DNA from: Streptomyces dangxiongensis | Lineage (GTDB): Bacteria > Actinomycetota > Actinomycetes > Streptomycetales > Streptomycetaceae | Assembly: GCF_003675325.1 (NCBI RefSeq) | Contig: NZ_CP033073.1 | Location: 2,976,001 to 3,040,000 of the forward strand | DNA length: 64,000 bases | Direction of reading: 5' to 3' | Part shown: positions 19,401 to 27,118 of the stretch, in pieces | Position numbering within the stretch: the first letter of the stretch is position 1 | Layout of the letters: the number at the start of each line of letters is the position of its first letter | Made by a program: the position numbers and the translations under genes | The notes under the pieces: model-generated | Database searches by the model: none | Told to the model about the DNA's origin: nothing | What the model saw: only the letters and a program-made list of their open reading frames with translations

Positions 19401-19753
19401 TTCAGCTCGGTGATGTCGAACAGGCGCTGGTCCAGCGTGCCGGAGGCGACCAGGTGGGCCGCGTCGGCCGGGACGACCAGCGTGTGTCCGGCGGTCCTGC
19501 GGACCTCGAACGGTATGTGCTCGCGTCCCTCGGCCCGATCCAGGCCGACGACGCGGCCCTTGGCGTCGAGGGCGACGCGGTCACCGGTGATGAGGGTGAC
19601 GTGGTGCTTGGCGCTGGACGTCGGGGCGGCGGTGCCGGGCGCCGGGGCCCCTGTGGGCTTCGCCGACGCCGGGCTGGTCATACCCGCTGCGAGGGCGACT
19701 GCTGCGGCCGTTGCCACGGTGGCCCCAGCCACTCTTTTCACTTGTCTGCGCAA
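16433..19753 (-). CDS. Secreted subtilisin-like serine protease (S8 family)
   Basis: A 1106-residue exported protease. A Sec-type signal peptide with twin basic start (MRRQVKR) and hydrophobic core ends near ASA-KP at residue 31. A propeptide-like region runs to about 205. The S8 catalytic domain has Asp230 (VAVLDTGVD), His262 (GHGTHVAS), the oxyanion Asn358 (AAGNDGP) and Ser439 (GTSMATPHVAG). The last 600 residues are beta-rich domains probably for substrate binding or cell-surface contact. No sortase signal or membrane anchor is visible. Streptomyces use such enzymes for extracellular protein breakdown and during development. A terminator follows at 16367-16402. Confidence 0.93.
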   Translation of the reverse strand: MRRQVKRVAGATVATAAAVALAAGMTSPASAKPTGAPAPGTAAPTSSAKHHVTLITGDRVALDAKGRVVGLDRAEGREHIPFEVRRTAGHTLVVPADAAHLVASGTLDQRLFDITELNKAATRKAQKNGLKVIVGYRGTAATAKAGVRDAGTLRHSLKALNADAVQTPVKDVTDLWHAVTDGSRSASGIAHVWLDGVRRASLDKSVPQIGAPTAWKAGYTGKGVKVAVLDTGVDATHPDLKNQVIEARNFTAAADATDHFGHGTHVASIVAGTGAKSGGKYKGVAPDAKILNGKVLDDTGSGDDSGVLAGMEWAASRGASVINLSLGGYDTPEIDPLEAEVNKLSAEKGVLFAIAAGNDGPQSIGSPGSADAALTVGAVDKKDKLADFSSTGPRTGDGAIKPDVTAPGVDITAAAAKGSVIDEEVGEKPEGYLTISGTSMATPHVAGAAAILKQQHPDWGYAELKGALTGSARDDKYTPFQQGSGRIQVDKAIKQSIVAEPVSVTFGVQQWPHTDDKPATRPLTYRNLGAEDVTLTLASRAIDPKGAAAPAGFFKLAATKVTVPAHGKASVGLTVNTKLGGTVDGAYSAYVTATGGGQTVRTAAAVQREVESYDVTLKFIGRDGKPAPYYGADLSGVAGLAKGVSLSPYDKSGTVKVRAPKGTYILNTSVYGDPKDASKGIDWIAQPKLTVGKKQTITIDARRARPVDVTVPATGLKSQFASPEYDVTIGDGQYGYGWFLDSYKNFRTAHLGPELPAGSLWQQWDAHWTKGAHEEYDVTSGGPVKQLATGYTKHYKAGDLATVKARLGAPAKGKKGTIDAVGWLPGSSGASSVSIPQPLPGTRTLHLSAKGGVKWELEFEQSGGTDQDGFPVTDAGYGLGQFAFKAGRTYTKTVNTAVFGPHLDKDSGLFRDGNEISGALSLVADSAKHNGYSGFTSVNTTLYRNGTKVGSNDDPLYGEKTFKVPAGDAAYRLTTSVKRSPKVSEASTRIDAAWTFHSKRLSDTFTRLPASALHFGATTGLDSRVAAGKTVTFPVTVEGSAAGGNLKSLAVYVSYDGKNFKRTDVRSGRITVRNPAKDKAVSFRAKITDKKGNTSEITIYNAYYGK

Positions 19754-19984
19754 GATCTCCCCCTGGAGATGGTGTGCCGGGCGAATTCCCCGTTCGCCCG
19801 GCCGGGGGAAGCCTCGTACGTCTGCACGTCAGCCCCCCGGATCCCGAAGTATGCCGGGGGGGCATCTGACGGCTCAAGAGAGGGGAGGGGGGTGGGAGAG
19901 CGCCCGGGAGAAACTGTTACGCGGTGGCCGGGACACCGTTACACAACCGCGAAGTGCGCCTCTCGGTACGGGTGTTATACGGCG

Positions 19985-20668
19985 TCAGGCGTCGGCGTTC
20001 TCCCTCACCGTGATCTTTCCCTTGCGCAGGGTGGCCAGGCGTGGGGCCTTCTTCGCGAGCGCGGAGTCGTGGGTGACCATGATGAACGTCAGCCCGTGCT
20101 CCTTCCACAGGCGTTCGAGTACGTCCATGATCTCGTCCCGCATGCTCTCGTCCAGGTTGCCGGTCGGCTCGTCGGCCAGCAGCACCTTGGGCCTCTTCAC
20201 CAGGGCGCGGGCGATGGCGACGCGCTGCTGCTGCCCGCCGGACATCTCCGAGGGCAGGTGGGCGAGCCGTTCGCCCAGGCCGACGGAGATCAGTGCCTCG
20301 GCGGCCAGTTCGCGCCGCCGGCCGCCCTTGACGCCGAGGGGGACGAGGGCGGTCTCGACGTTCTCCTGCGCGGTGAGGGTCGGGATGAGGTTGAAGGACT
20401 GGAAGACGAAGCCGATGTTCTCGCTGCGGACCCTGGTCAGGCGTGCCTCGGAGAGCGCGGACAGGTCGGTGCCGTCCAGGACGACCTGCCCGGAGGTGGG
20501 GCGGTCGAGGCCCCCGAGCATCTGGAGGAGGGTGGACTTGCCGCCGCCGGTGGGGCCCTGGATGACCAGGCGGTCGCCGTCGCCGATGGTGAGGTCGACG
20601 CCGTCCAGGGCGTCGACCGTGTCCTTGCCTCTGGCGTAGCGCTTGGTGACGTTCTTCAGTTCGTACAT
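19985..20668 (-). CDS. ABC transporter ATP-binding protein (MacB/LolD type)
   Basis: A 227-residue ATPase with Walker A GPTGGGKST, the Q-loop FQSFNLIP, the ABC signature MSGGQQQRVA, Walker B VLLADEP and the H-loop VTHD. Its MacB/FtsE/LolD-type features (DAL-GVDL start and RPTSGQVVLDGTDLS) match the permease encoded 59 bases upstream in the same operon. ATG 20668 follows AGGAG. The pair probably exports or handles an envelope substrate, perhaps a lipoprotein or peptide; the cargo is unknown. Confidence 0.9.
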   Translation of the reverse strand: MYELKNVTKRYARGKDTVDALDGVDLTIGDGDRLVIQGPTGGGKSTLLQMLGGLDRPTSGQVVLDGTDLSALSEARLTRVRSENIGFVFQSFNLIPTLTAQENVETALVPLGVKGGRRRELAAEALISVGLGERLAHLPSEMSGGQQQRVAIARALVKRPKVLLADEPTGNLDESMRDEIMDVLERLWKEHGLTFIMVTHDSALAKKAPRLATLRKGKITVRENADA

Positions 20669-20727
20669 GTGCGTGACTCCTGAGGGAGGTCGTGGGGTGG
20701 TCGCGTCGTGGTGTCGCCGGGCCGCCG

Positions 20728-22194
20728 CTACTCCACCCGCCTCAGCGCGTCCGCCGGGCGCAGGCGGGACGCCCGCCAGCCGCCGAAGGCTCCCGCGATC
20801 AGGCCGCCCGCGACCGCGAGGCCGACCGCCAGGGCGATCGTCGTGAGACTGACCGGTGCGGTGAGGGCCACCTCCAGGGACCTCGCCGCCTGGCGTCCCG
20901 GGCCGCCGAAGCCGGTGCCGCCACCGGGCGCGCCGGCGCCGCCACCGAACCCGCCGCCTCCCGTGCTCCCGCCCAACTGTGCCTGGAGGGTGGGGCTGAC
21001 GGCGGTCACGGCGTACGCGCCCGCCAGCCCGAGCGCGATACCGAGGACGCCGCCGACCAGGCCGTTGACGACGGCTTCGCCCACCACCTGCCGGGTGACC
21101 CGGCCCGACTTCCAGCCGAGGGCCTTCAGCGTGCCGAACTCGCGGACGCGGCGGGAGACCGCCGAGGAGGTGAGCAGGCCCGCGACCAGGAACGCGGCCA
21201 CCAGCACCGCGATGGACAGCCACGTGCCGACCTTGGTGGCGAGGGAGGAGGCGGTGGACAGGGAGCCGGAGACCGTCTTGGCGAGGTCGGCGGAGGTGGT
21301 GACGGTCGTACCGGGGACGTTCTTCTGGATGGCGCTCTTGACGGTGCCGATCTGCTGGGAGCCGGCCGCCTCGACGTAGATCGTGGTGATCTTGTCCTTC
21401 TCGCCGGCGAGGGTCTGCGCCCGCTTCAGCGGGATGTACAGGTCGGCCGCCGCGTCACCGCTGGTGGCGGTGGCGATGCCGATCACCTTGAACTTCGTTC
21501 CCTTGACGGTGACGGTGGAGCCGACCTCGTACTTCTTCTGCTCGGCGTACGCGGAGTCGGCCACGGCCACCGCGGCGTCGGTCTCGGTGGTCCGGAAGGT
21601 ACGGCCGCCGGTGATCTCGGAGGAGGTCAGCGGGCCGAGGCCGGTCTTCGTGACGTCGGTGCCGTAGACGGTGTACTGGTTGATGTCGAAGTCGGCGCCG
21701 CCGCCCTTGACCTCGCCCTGCGGCTGCCCGGTGCCGCCGCTCCGCTGGAAGCCGCCGTTCTCCCCGTTCTGCTGGACCCGGCCGCGGGTGAACTGCCCGC
21801 TGACCTTCACCACGTCGAGGCTCAGCCCGCCGGCGGCCTCGGCGACGCCCCGCTGGCCGGCCACCTTGCCGACGGTGGAGGCGGCCAGGGTGGTGAGGCC
21901 CTGGACGCGGACCCGGTCGCTGCTCTGGGTGGAGCCCTCGTCGTCGCCCCGCGCGTCGAAGCGGAAGCGGGGCCGCTGGGAGCCGGCGGCGGTGGGCGTG
22001 GCCGCCTTGGTGACCGTCATGTCCGTACCCAGGCCGTACAGCGACTGGAGGACCTTGTCCTGGGCCCTCCCCATGCCGCTGGACACGGAGTTGACCACGA
22101 TGACCAGCGCGATGCCCAGCGCGAGCCCGGAGGCGACGACGAGGGCCGCCTTTCTGCGGCGGCGCAGTTCGCGCCTCAGGTAGGTGAAGAACAT
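20728..22194 (-). CDS. ABC transporter permease (FtsX/MacB family)
   Basis: A 488-residue permease. An N-terminal helix (LVVASGLALGIALVIVVNS) is followed by a large extracytoplasmic MacB-PCD domain (to about residue 320), then three C-terminal helices, the FtsX layout (LSIAVLVAAFLVAGLLTSS; REFGTLKALGWKSGRV is the typical cytoplasmic loop). A glycine-rich stretch (GGSTGGGGFGGGAG) lies in the outer loop between the last two helices. The start at 22194 sits 20 bases from the low-GC promoter-like region. It is translated before the ATPase gene in one operon. Confidence 0.9.
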   Translation of the reverse strand: MFFTYLRRELRRRRKAALVVASGLALGIALVIVVNSVSSGMGRAQDKVLQSLYGLGTDMTVTKAATPTAAGSQRPRFRFDARGDDEGSTQSSDRVRVQGLTTLAASTVGKVAGQRGVAEAAGGLSLDVVKVSGQFTRGRVQQNGENGGFQRSGGTGQPQGEVKGGGADFDINQYTVYGTDVTKTGLGPLTSSEITGGRTFRTTETDAAVAVADSAYAEQKKYEVGSTVTVKGTKFKVIGIATATSGDAAADLYIPLKRAQTLAGEKDKITTIYVEAAGSQQIGTVKSAIQKNVPGTTVTTSADLAKTVSGSLSTASSLATKVGTWLSIAVLVAAFLVAGLLTSSAVSRRVREFGTLKALGWKSGRVTRQVVGEAVVNGLVGGVLGIALGLAGAYAVTAVSPTLQAQLGGSTGGGGFGGGAGAPGGGTGFGGPGRQAARSLEVALTAPVSLTTIALAVGLAVAGGLIAGAFGGWRASRLRPADALRRVE

Positions 22195-22280
22195 GGCCCG
22201 CAAGCTAGGGACGGACCGTGATGGGACCATAAGCCCGCCATAAGAGGAGCATGAGAAGCGGCGGCCGGCCCCGTAAAACA

Positions 22281-22308
22281 CCGGTGCCGCCCCTGGGGGC
22301 GGCACCGG
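22281..22308 (-). terminator. Intrinsic terminator of the L,D-transpeptidase gene
   Basis: CCGGTGCCGCCCC (22281-22293) pairs with GGGGCGGCACCGG (22296-22308). On the minus strand the hairpin is followed by TGTTTTACGG, giving the T tract expected of a Rho-independent terminator 20 bases after the stop at 22328. Confidence 0.75.
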
Positions 22309-22327
22309 GAAGAGTGTGGGAGGGGCG

Positions 22328-23578
22328 TCAGACGGCCGAACCGGCCTTCCACTGCGCCCAGTCCATGTTCCAGCCGTTGAGGCCGTTGTCCGGGGCCACC
22401 GTCTTGTCGCCGGTGTTCTGGACGACCACGACGTCACCGATCAGCGAGTGGTCGAAGAACCACGCGGCCGGCGTGCTCGGGTCGCCGGCGCCCTTCTTGT
22501 CCTGGAGGCCGACACAGCCGTGGCTGGTGTTGAGGTTGCCGAACACCGAGGGGGCGCCCCAGTAGTTGCCGTGCACGAAGGTGCCGGAGGTGGTCAGGCG
22601 CATGGCGTGCGGCACGTCCTTGATGTCGTACTCGCCCTTGCCGTCGTCGTCGGTGAAGCCGACCGTCGCGCCGTTCATCCGGGTCTCCTTGAACTTCTCG
22701 GAGATCACCATCTGGCCCTCGTACGTCTTGTTGTCGGGCGAACCGGCGGAGATCGGTATGGACTTGACGACCTTTCCGTCCTGCGTGATCTTCATCTGCT
22801 TGGTCTTCGCGTCCACGTACGTGACCTGGTTGCGGCCGACGTGGAAGGTGACCGTCTTCTGCTGGACGCCGTAGACGCCGTCCGCGCCCTGGACGCCGTC
22901 GAGGGCCAGCTTCAGGGTGACGGTGGAGCCGCCCTTCCAGTACTCCTCGGGGCGGCAGTCCATGCGGTTGGCGTTGAACCAGTGGCAGGCGACCTCCTGG
23001 CCGCTGCTGGAGCTGACCGTGATGCCCTTCTGCACGGCCGCCTTGTTGGTGATCGCCTTGTCGAAGTTGATCGACACCGGCATGCCGACACCCACCGTGG
23101 AGCCGTTGTCCGGGGTGAAGGAGCCGATGAAGCTGTTGGCCGGGGAGACGGTGGTGAAGGAGGCGTTCTCATGGGCTATCCGGCCCTCGGAGTCCTTGGC
23201 CTCCGCGGCGAGCCGGTAGGTGGTGGAACGCTCCAACTGGACGCCCGGCTTCCAGCTCTTCTTGTCGGCGGAAAGCTGACCGGCGACGGTCTTGCCGTCC
23301 TGCGTGGTCATCGTGACGGCGGTGAGCGTGCCCTTGCTCACCCTGACGGACGCGGAGTTGTTGATCGAGGCGTTGGCGGAGCCGTCCTTCGGCGTGATCG
23401 TGATCTGCGCCTCCGACGACTTCTTCGCCGCCGCCGCGTCGGCCTGGGCCTGCGAGGAGTCGCCGCTGCCGCTGCCGGAGGCCTTGTCGTCGCCGCCGGA
23501 ACACCCCGTGAGCACCAGCACACCGCCGAGCAGAGCGGACGCGGCCACCAGGCCCCTGCGCCGCTTACTGTCCGTCAT
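22328..23578 (-). CDS. L,D-transpeptidase lipoprotein (YkuD domain with Ig-like domains)
   Basis: A 416-residue exported lipoprotein that forms 3-3 peptidoglycan cross-links or attaches proteins to peptidoglycan. The signal peptide ends in the lipobox LTGC. Two Ig-like domains follow (the second around FTPDNGSTVGVGMPVSINF), then the catalytic YkuD domain with HGNYWGAPSVFGNLNTSHGC, Cys at residue 355. ATG 23578 is preferred over 23593 because GGAG is properly spaced in front and the lipobox then falls at residue 28. This is the LdtMt2-like actinobacterial form. Confidence 0.92.
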   Translation of the reverse strand: MTDSKRRRGLVAASALLGGVLVLTGCSGGDDKASGSGSGDSSQAQADAAAAKKSSEAQITITPKDGSANASINNSASVRVSKGTLTAVTMTTQDGKTVAGQLSADKKSWKPGVQLERSTTYRLAAEAKDSEGRIAHENASFTTVSPANSFIGSFTPDNGSTVGVGMPVSINFDKAITNKAAVQKGITVSSSSGQEVACHWFNANRMDCRPEEYWKGGSTVTLKLALDGVQGADGVYGVQQKTVTFHVGRNQVTYVDAKTKQMKITQDGKVVKSIPISAGSPDNKTYEGQMVISEKFKETRMNGATVGFTDDDGKGEYDIKDVPHAMRLTTSGTFVHGNYWGAPSVFGNLNTSHGCVGLQDKKGAGDPSTPAAWFFDHSLIGDVVVVQNTGDKTVAPDNGLNGWNMDWAQWKAGSAV

Positions 23579-23791
23579 CACAAGCTTCTCCATCGTTGCC
23601 GAGTCGCGAAAAACCCCGAGTGTCCCCGTAAAGACCTTCAACGCTACGGCCGCTCGGTCCCGTTCCACATCGGGTGGATCTGTGGGGCACACCACGTCCG
23701 CGGGTGGGGCGGGATTCGGTCCGTGCGTTCACTGGGACGACGAAACCCCGGACGGCGGTTGCCGTCCGGAGTCTTGGGTGCCCCGGGACGC

Positions 23792-24136
23792 TCAGCCGAT
23801 GCCGCCCTCTTCCTCGTCGTCCCGCCCATCATCCTCGTCCAGGTCCCATTCGGGCGAGTCAGGGTCGTAGTCGACCCGCTCACTGGACCAGGACGCTTGC
23901 TGGAGCTCCACCCCGGGTACCTCACTGACCAGGTCGAACGGGTCCACGAGATACGCCAGGGCCTCCGCGGTGTCTTCGGTCACAGCACTCTCGGCCTGGG
24001 CCCGCTCGGACTCCGGCAGCTCGGGATCCGCGGCGAGCCTGCGCAGCGCGGCCTTGGTCACCTCGTCCTCGTCCTGCACCTCCAGGACCAGCTCCACTCG
24101 AAGCCGTACAAAGCGTGATGTCTCTTCAGTGCTCAT
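23792..24136 (-). CDS. Small acidic protein of unknown function
   Basis: A 114-residue cytoplasmic protein without signal peptide. It starts MSTEETSRFVRLRVELVLEVQDE and ends in an unusually acidic tail (DYDPDSPEWDLDEDDGRDDEEE), with a helical middle region. I know no named domain. Codon use is normal. ATG 24136 is the only start consistent with the sequence. Its divergent neighbour is the cell-surface protein at 24246. Confidence 0.65.
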   Translation of the reverse strand: MSTEETSRFVRLRVELVLEVQDEDEVTKAALRRLAADPELPESERAQAESAVTEDTAEALAYLVDPFDLVSEVPGVELQQASWSSERVDYDPDSPEWDLDEDDGRDDEEEGGIG

Positions 24137-24245
24137 GGCGTGAGCGTACGGCCGAAACCTCCCGTGACTTTCCCGTGACCCGCGCCTTTCACTAACATCG
24201 CCCCACACGGCCAATTCGCCAGCGTCACAAGGGGATCGATATTCC

Positions 24246-24587
24246 GTGTCATCCGTTCGCCGTCCGCTGCTGACCGCCACCGCCGCGGGCACCCTGCTGT
24301 GCGCCCTGTGGTTCGTCCCGTCCGCGAACGCCTCGCAGACCGCCCCGGAGAGCAGGGCGGCGGACACGTCCGCGCCGACGCGGGTCACGCAGGCGAGAGC
24401 GGTGACCGGGGCGGCCACCGACGCCACCGGCACGGCGGTCACCGCACGGGAGGCGGAGGACGGCACCGAACTGGCCGACACGGGAAGCCCGGACACGACC
24501 CCGTACGTCGTCGGCGGGAGTCTCTTCCTCTCCGTGGGCGCCGGTTTCGTCGTGTATTCGGTACGCCGGGAACGCCTGGGGTTTTAA
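24246..24587 (+). CDS. Small secreted protein with a C-terminal sortase-like signal (LADTG)
   Basis: A 113-residue protein: an N-terminal signal peptide (VRRPLLTATAAGTLLCALWF, cut near ANAS-QT), a threonine/alanine-rich middle and a typical cell-wall sorting signal: LADTG at residues 76-80, a hydrophobic helix (VVGGSLFLSVGAGFVVYSV) and a positive tail (RRERLGF). LAxTG is the preference of class E sortases common in Streptomyces. If processed, only a short surface peptide of about 50 residues would be left on the wall. GTG 24246 is used; no ribosome binding site is strong. Confidence 0.72.
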   Translation: MSSVRRPLLTATAAGTLLCALWFVPSANASQTAPESRAADTSAPTRVTQARAVTGAATDATGTAVTAREAEDGTELADTGSPDTTPYVVGGSLFLSVGAGFVVYSVRRERLGF

Positions 24588-24629
24588 CCGTCCTTGACGA
24601 ATCTTTGACAGCCCGCACATAGTTCGCAC

Positions 24630-25421
24630 ATGAAGAGATCATCGGGCGTGCGGCTGTGCGCCACCGCGGCTGTGAGCGTGCTGTCGCTCGCCCTCGCCAC
24701 GGGCTGTGCCGACGGGTCGAAGGACTCCCGGGACGGCAAGGGCAAGGACGCGGCGAACCCGGCCGCGAAGGCGCTGAGCGCCGCCGAGCTGAAGAAACTG
24801 ATCATCGCCAAGGGCGGGGTGCCCGGGTTCAAGGTCGGCGCGGTCGAGGGCGGTCTGCCCACCAAGGACAAGGTCACGGCGGACGACGCCAAGTGCGAGC
24901 CGCTGCTGCGCGCGTTCACCGGCATCGCGCCCGGCGACCCGGCGGCGAACACCAGCCGCATGGCCACGCAGGACAAGAAGGCCCCCACGGCCGGCGCCAC
25001 CTCCGGGGGCGACCCGAGCGACGGCAGGTTCGAGGACGCGATCAGCAAATCCATGGACCTGGACGTCACCGTCGTCACGCTCGCCTCGTACGACGGCGGC
25101 GGCGCGGAGCAGGCCCTGACGTCGGTCTCCGACGCGGTCAAGGCCTGCGCGGGCGGGTTCTCCGGCCAGCAGGCCGGCGAGAAGGGCAAGTTCACCAAGG
25201 TCGCCGAGGAGAAGTCCTCCGGCACGGGTGACGCGTCGGTGGCCTTCACCGCGACCAACGACGCGGGCAAGGACGGCGCCCTGCCGCTGCACGCCGAGGT
25301 CGTGCGGCACGGCTCCACCCTCGCCACCTACACCACGATCAACATCGGCGCGATGATGGGCAAGAAGCCCTACACGGTGTCCGCTCCGGTCGTGAAGGCC
25401 CAGGCGGCCAAGCTGAAGTGA
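24630..25421 (+). CDS. Secreted lipoprotein of unknown function
   Basis: A 263-residue lipoprotein: signal peptide with basic start (MKRSSGVRL) and lipobox LATGC, cysteine at residue 26. The rest is hydrophilic with a lysine-rich linker (SKDSRDGKGKDAANPAAK) followed by a globular domain containing two cysteines (DAKCEPLLRAF; VKACAGGFSGQ). Resembles the widespread streptomycete lipoproteins of unknown function. It stands alone, 42 bases after the sortase-like gene, possibly co-transcribed. Confidence 0.75.
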   Translation: MKRSSGVRLCATAAVSVLSLALATGCADGSKDSRDGKGKDAANPAAKALSAAELKKLIIAKGGVPGFKVGAVEGGLPTKDKVTADDAKCEPLLRAFTGIAPGDPAANTSRMATQDKKAPTAGATSGGDPSDGRFEDAISKSMDLDVTVVTLASYDGGGAEQALTSVSDAVKACAGGFSGQQAGEKGKFTKVAEEKSSGTGDASVAFTATNDAGKDGALPLHAEVVRHGSTLATYTTINIGAMMGKKPYTVSAPVVKAQAAKLK

Positions 25422-25458
25422 CGCCTCGTCCGGCGCGCGTGACGTGACATGACGCGAA

Positions 25459-25484
25459 GGGGCCCCGGCCACGGCCGGGGCCCC
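25459..25484. terminator. Convergent terminator before hutH
   Basis: GGGGCCCCGGCC (25459-25470) and GGCCGGGGCCCC (25473-25484) form a 12-bp perfect stem between the lipoprotein gene and the end of hutH. Confidence 0.65.
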
Positions 25485-25491
25485 CGCGCGT

Positions 25492-27036
25492 TCACCGGAG
25501 CGGGCCGGTGACCTTCTCCGCGGCCGTCACGAGGTCACCGCTGCGCACGAACGCGTCGGCGGCGGCCAGGTCGGGCGCCAGGAACCGGTCCGGACCGGGC
25601 CCCTGCACACCCGCGGCCCGTACGGCCTCGATGACCGCCCGCGAGGCGGGCGCCGGGGTGAGGCCCTCGCGCAGCTCGACGGCCCGGGTGGCCGCGTACA
25701 GCTCGACGGCGATGATCCGGGTGAGGTTGTCCACGGCGGTGCGCAGCTTGCGCGCGGCCGACCAGCCCATGGACACGTGGTCCTCCTGCATGGCGGAGGA
25801 CGGGATGGAGTCCGCGGAGGCCGGTACGGCGAGCCGCTTCATCTCGCTGACCAGCGCGGCCTGCGTGTACTGGGCGATCATCAGGCCGGAGTCGACGCCG
25901 GCGTCGTCGGCGAGGAACGGCGGCAGGCCGTGGCTGCGGTTCTTGTCCAGCAACCGGTCGGTGCGGCGCTCGGCGATGGAGCCGAGGTCGGCGGCGGCGA
26001 CGGCGAGGAAGTCCAGGACGTAGGCCACGGGAGCGCCGTGGAAGTTGCCGTTGGACTCCACGCGCCCGTCCGGGAGCACCACGGGGTTGTCGACGGCGGA
26101 GGCGAGTTCCCGCTCGGCGACCAGGCGGGCGTGCGCGATCGTGTCGCGTCCGGCGCCGGCGACCTGCGGGGCGCAGCGCACCGAGTAGGCGTCCTGGACG
26201 CGCGGCGCGTCGTCCTGGTGGTGCCCGGTGAGCTGCGAACCCTCCAGCACGGCCAGCATGTTGGCGGCGCTGGCGCCCTGGCCCGGGTGCGGCCGGATGG
26301 CGTGCAGCTCGGGCGCGAGCACCTTGTCCGTGCCGAGCAGCGCCTCCAGGCTGAGGGCGGCGGTGATGTCGGCGGACTTGTAGAGGGTGTCGAGGTCGGC
26401 GAGGGCCATGACCAGCATGCCGAGCATGCCGTCGGTGCCGTTGAGGAGGGCCAGGCCCTCCTTCTCGCGCAGTTCGACGGGCCGGATGCCGTGCTCGGCC
26501 AGCAGCTCGCCCGCGGGGCGGACGGTGCCGTCGGGGCCCTCCGCGTCGCCCTCTCCCATCAGGGTCAGGGCGCAGTGGGAGAGCGGGGCGAGGTCGCCGG
26601 AGCAGCCGAGGGAGCCGTACTCGTGCACGACCGGGGTGATCCCGGCGTTCAGCACGTCGGCCATGGTCTGCGCGACCTCGGGCCGGACGCCGGTGTGCCC
26701 GGAGCAGACGGTCTTCAGCCGCAGGAACATCAGGGCCCGTACGACCTCGCGCTCCACCCGCGGGCCCATGCCGGCGGCGTGCGAGCGGACGATGTTGCAA
26801 TGCAACTGGGCACGGAGTTCCGGGCTGATGTGCCGGGTCGCCAGCGCGCCGAAGCCGGTGGAGACGCCGTAGACCGGCTCGGGCTTGGCCGCCAGCGCCT
26901 CCACGATCTCCCGGGCCGCCGCGAGGGCCGCCACCGCCTGCTCCGACAGTTCGATGCGGGCACCGCCGCGCGCCACGGCGAGAACGTCGGACGCCGTGAC
27001 ACCGGACGTCCCCACCACCACAGTGTGCATATCCAT
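25492..27036 (-). CDS. hutH: Histidine ammonia-lyase
   Basis: HutH removes ammonia from histidine to give urocanate, the first step of histidine degradation. The 514-residue protein has the MIO-forming triad in GSLGCSGDLAPLSH (Cys-Ser-Gly, as I recall for the S. griseus enzyme) and the typical FHGAPVAYVLDFL region. Start is set at ATG 27036 (MDMHTVVVGTSG), which matches the known streptomycete N-terminus; the frame is open 36 bases upstream. The rest of the hut pathway is not in the window. It follows the GGDEF gene by 82 bases. Confidence 0.94.
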   Translation of the reverse strand: MDMHTVVVGTSGVTASDVLAVARGGARIELSEQAVAALAAAREIVEALAAKPEPVYGVSTGFGALATRHISPELRAQLHCNIVRSHAAGMGPRVEREVVRALMFLRLKTVCSGHTGVRPEVAQTMADVLNAGITPVVHEYGSLGCSGDLAPLSHCALTLMGEGDAEGPDGTVRPAGELLAEHGIRPVELREKEGLALLNGTDGMLGMLVMALADLDTLYKSADITAALSLEALLGTDKVLAPELHAIRPHPGQGASAANMLAVLEGSQLTGHHQDDAPRVQDAYSVRCAPQVAGAGRDTIAHARLVAERELASAVDNPVVLPDGRVESNGNFHGAPVAYVLDFLAVAAADLGSIAERRTDRLLDKNRSHGLPPFLADDAGVDSGLMIAQYTQAALVSEMKRLAVPASADSIPSSAMQEDHVSMGWSAARKLRTAVDNLTRIIAVELYAATRAVELREGLTPAPASRAVIEAVRAAGVQGPGPDRFLAPDLAAADAFVRSGDLVTAAEKVTGPLR

Positions 27037-27118
27037 ATTCAGGAGCGTACGCATTGAATGTGGCGATGTCACTAGTGGAGTGCCGGTGTGACCCTTACCG
27101 CGGGGTGTGGGCTTCGCC

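Noticed and set aside
16712..20683. 1323-codon open frame antisense to the subtilisin-like protease
   Set aside because: It mirrors the protease codon for codon, is valine/glycine/arginine-rich without any domain, and lacks a ribosome binding site. Such long antisense frames are typical of high-GC DNA.
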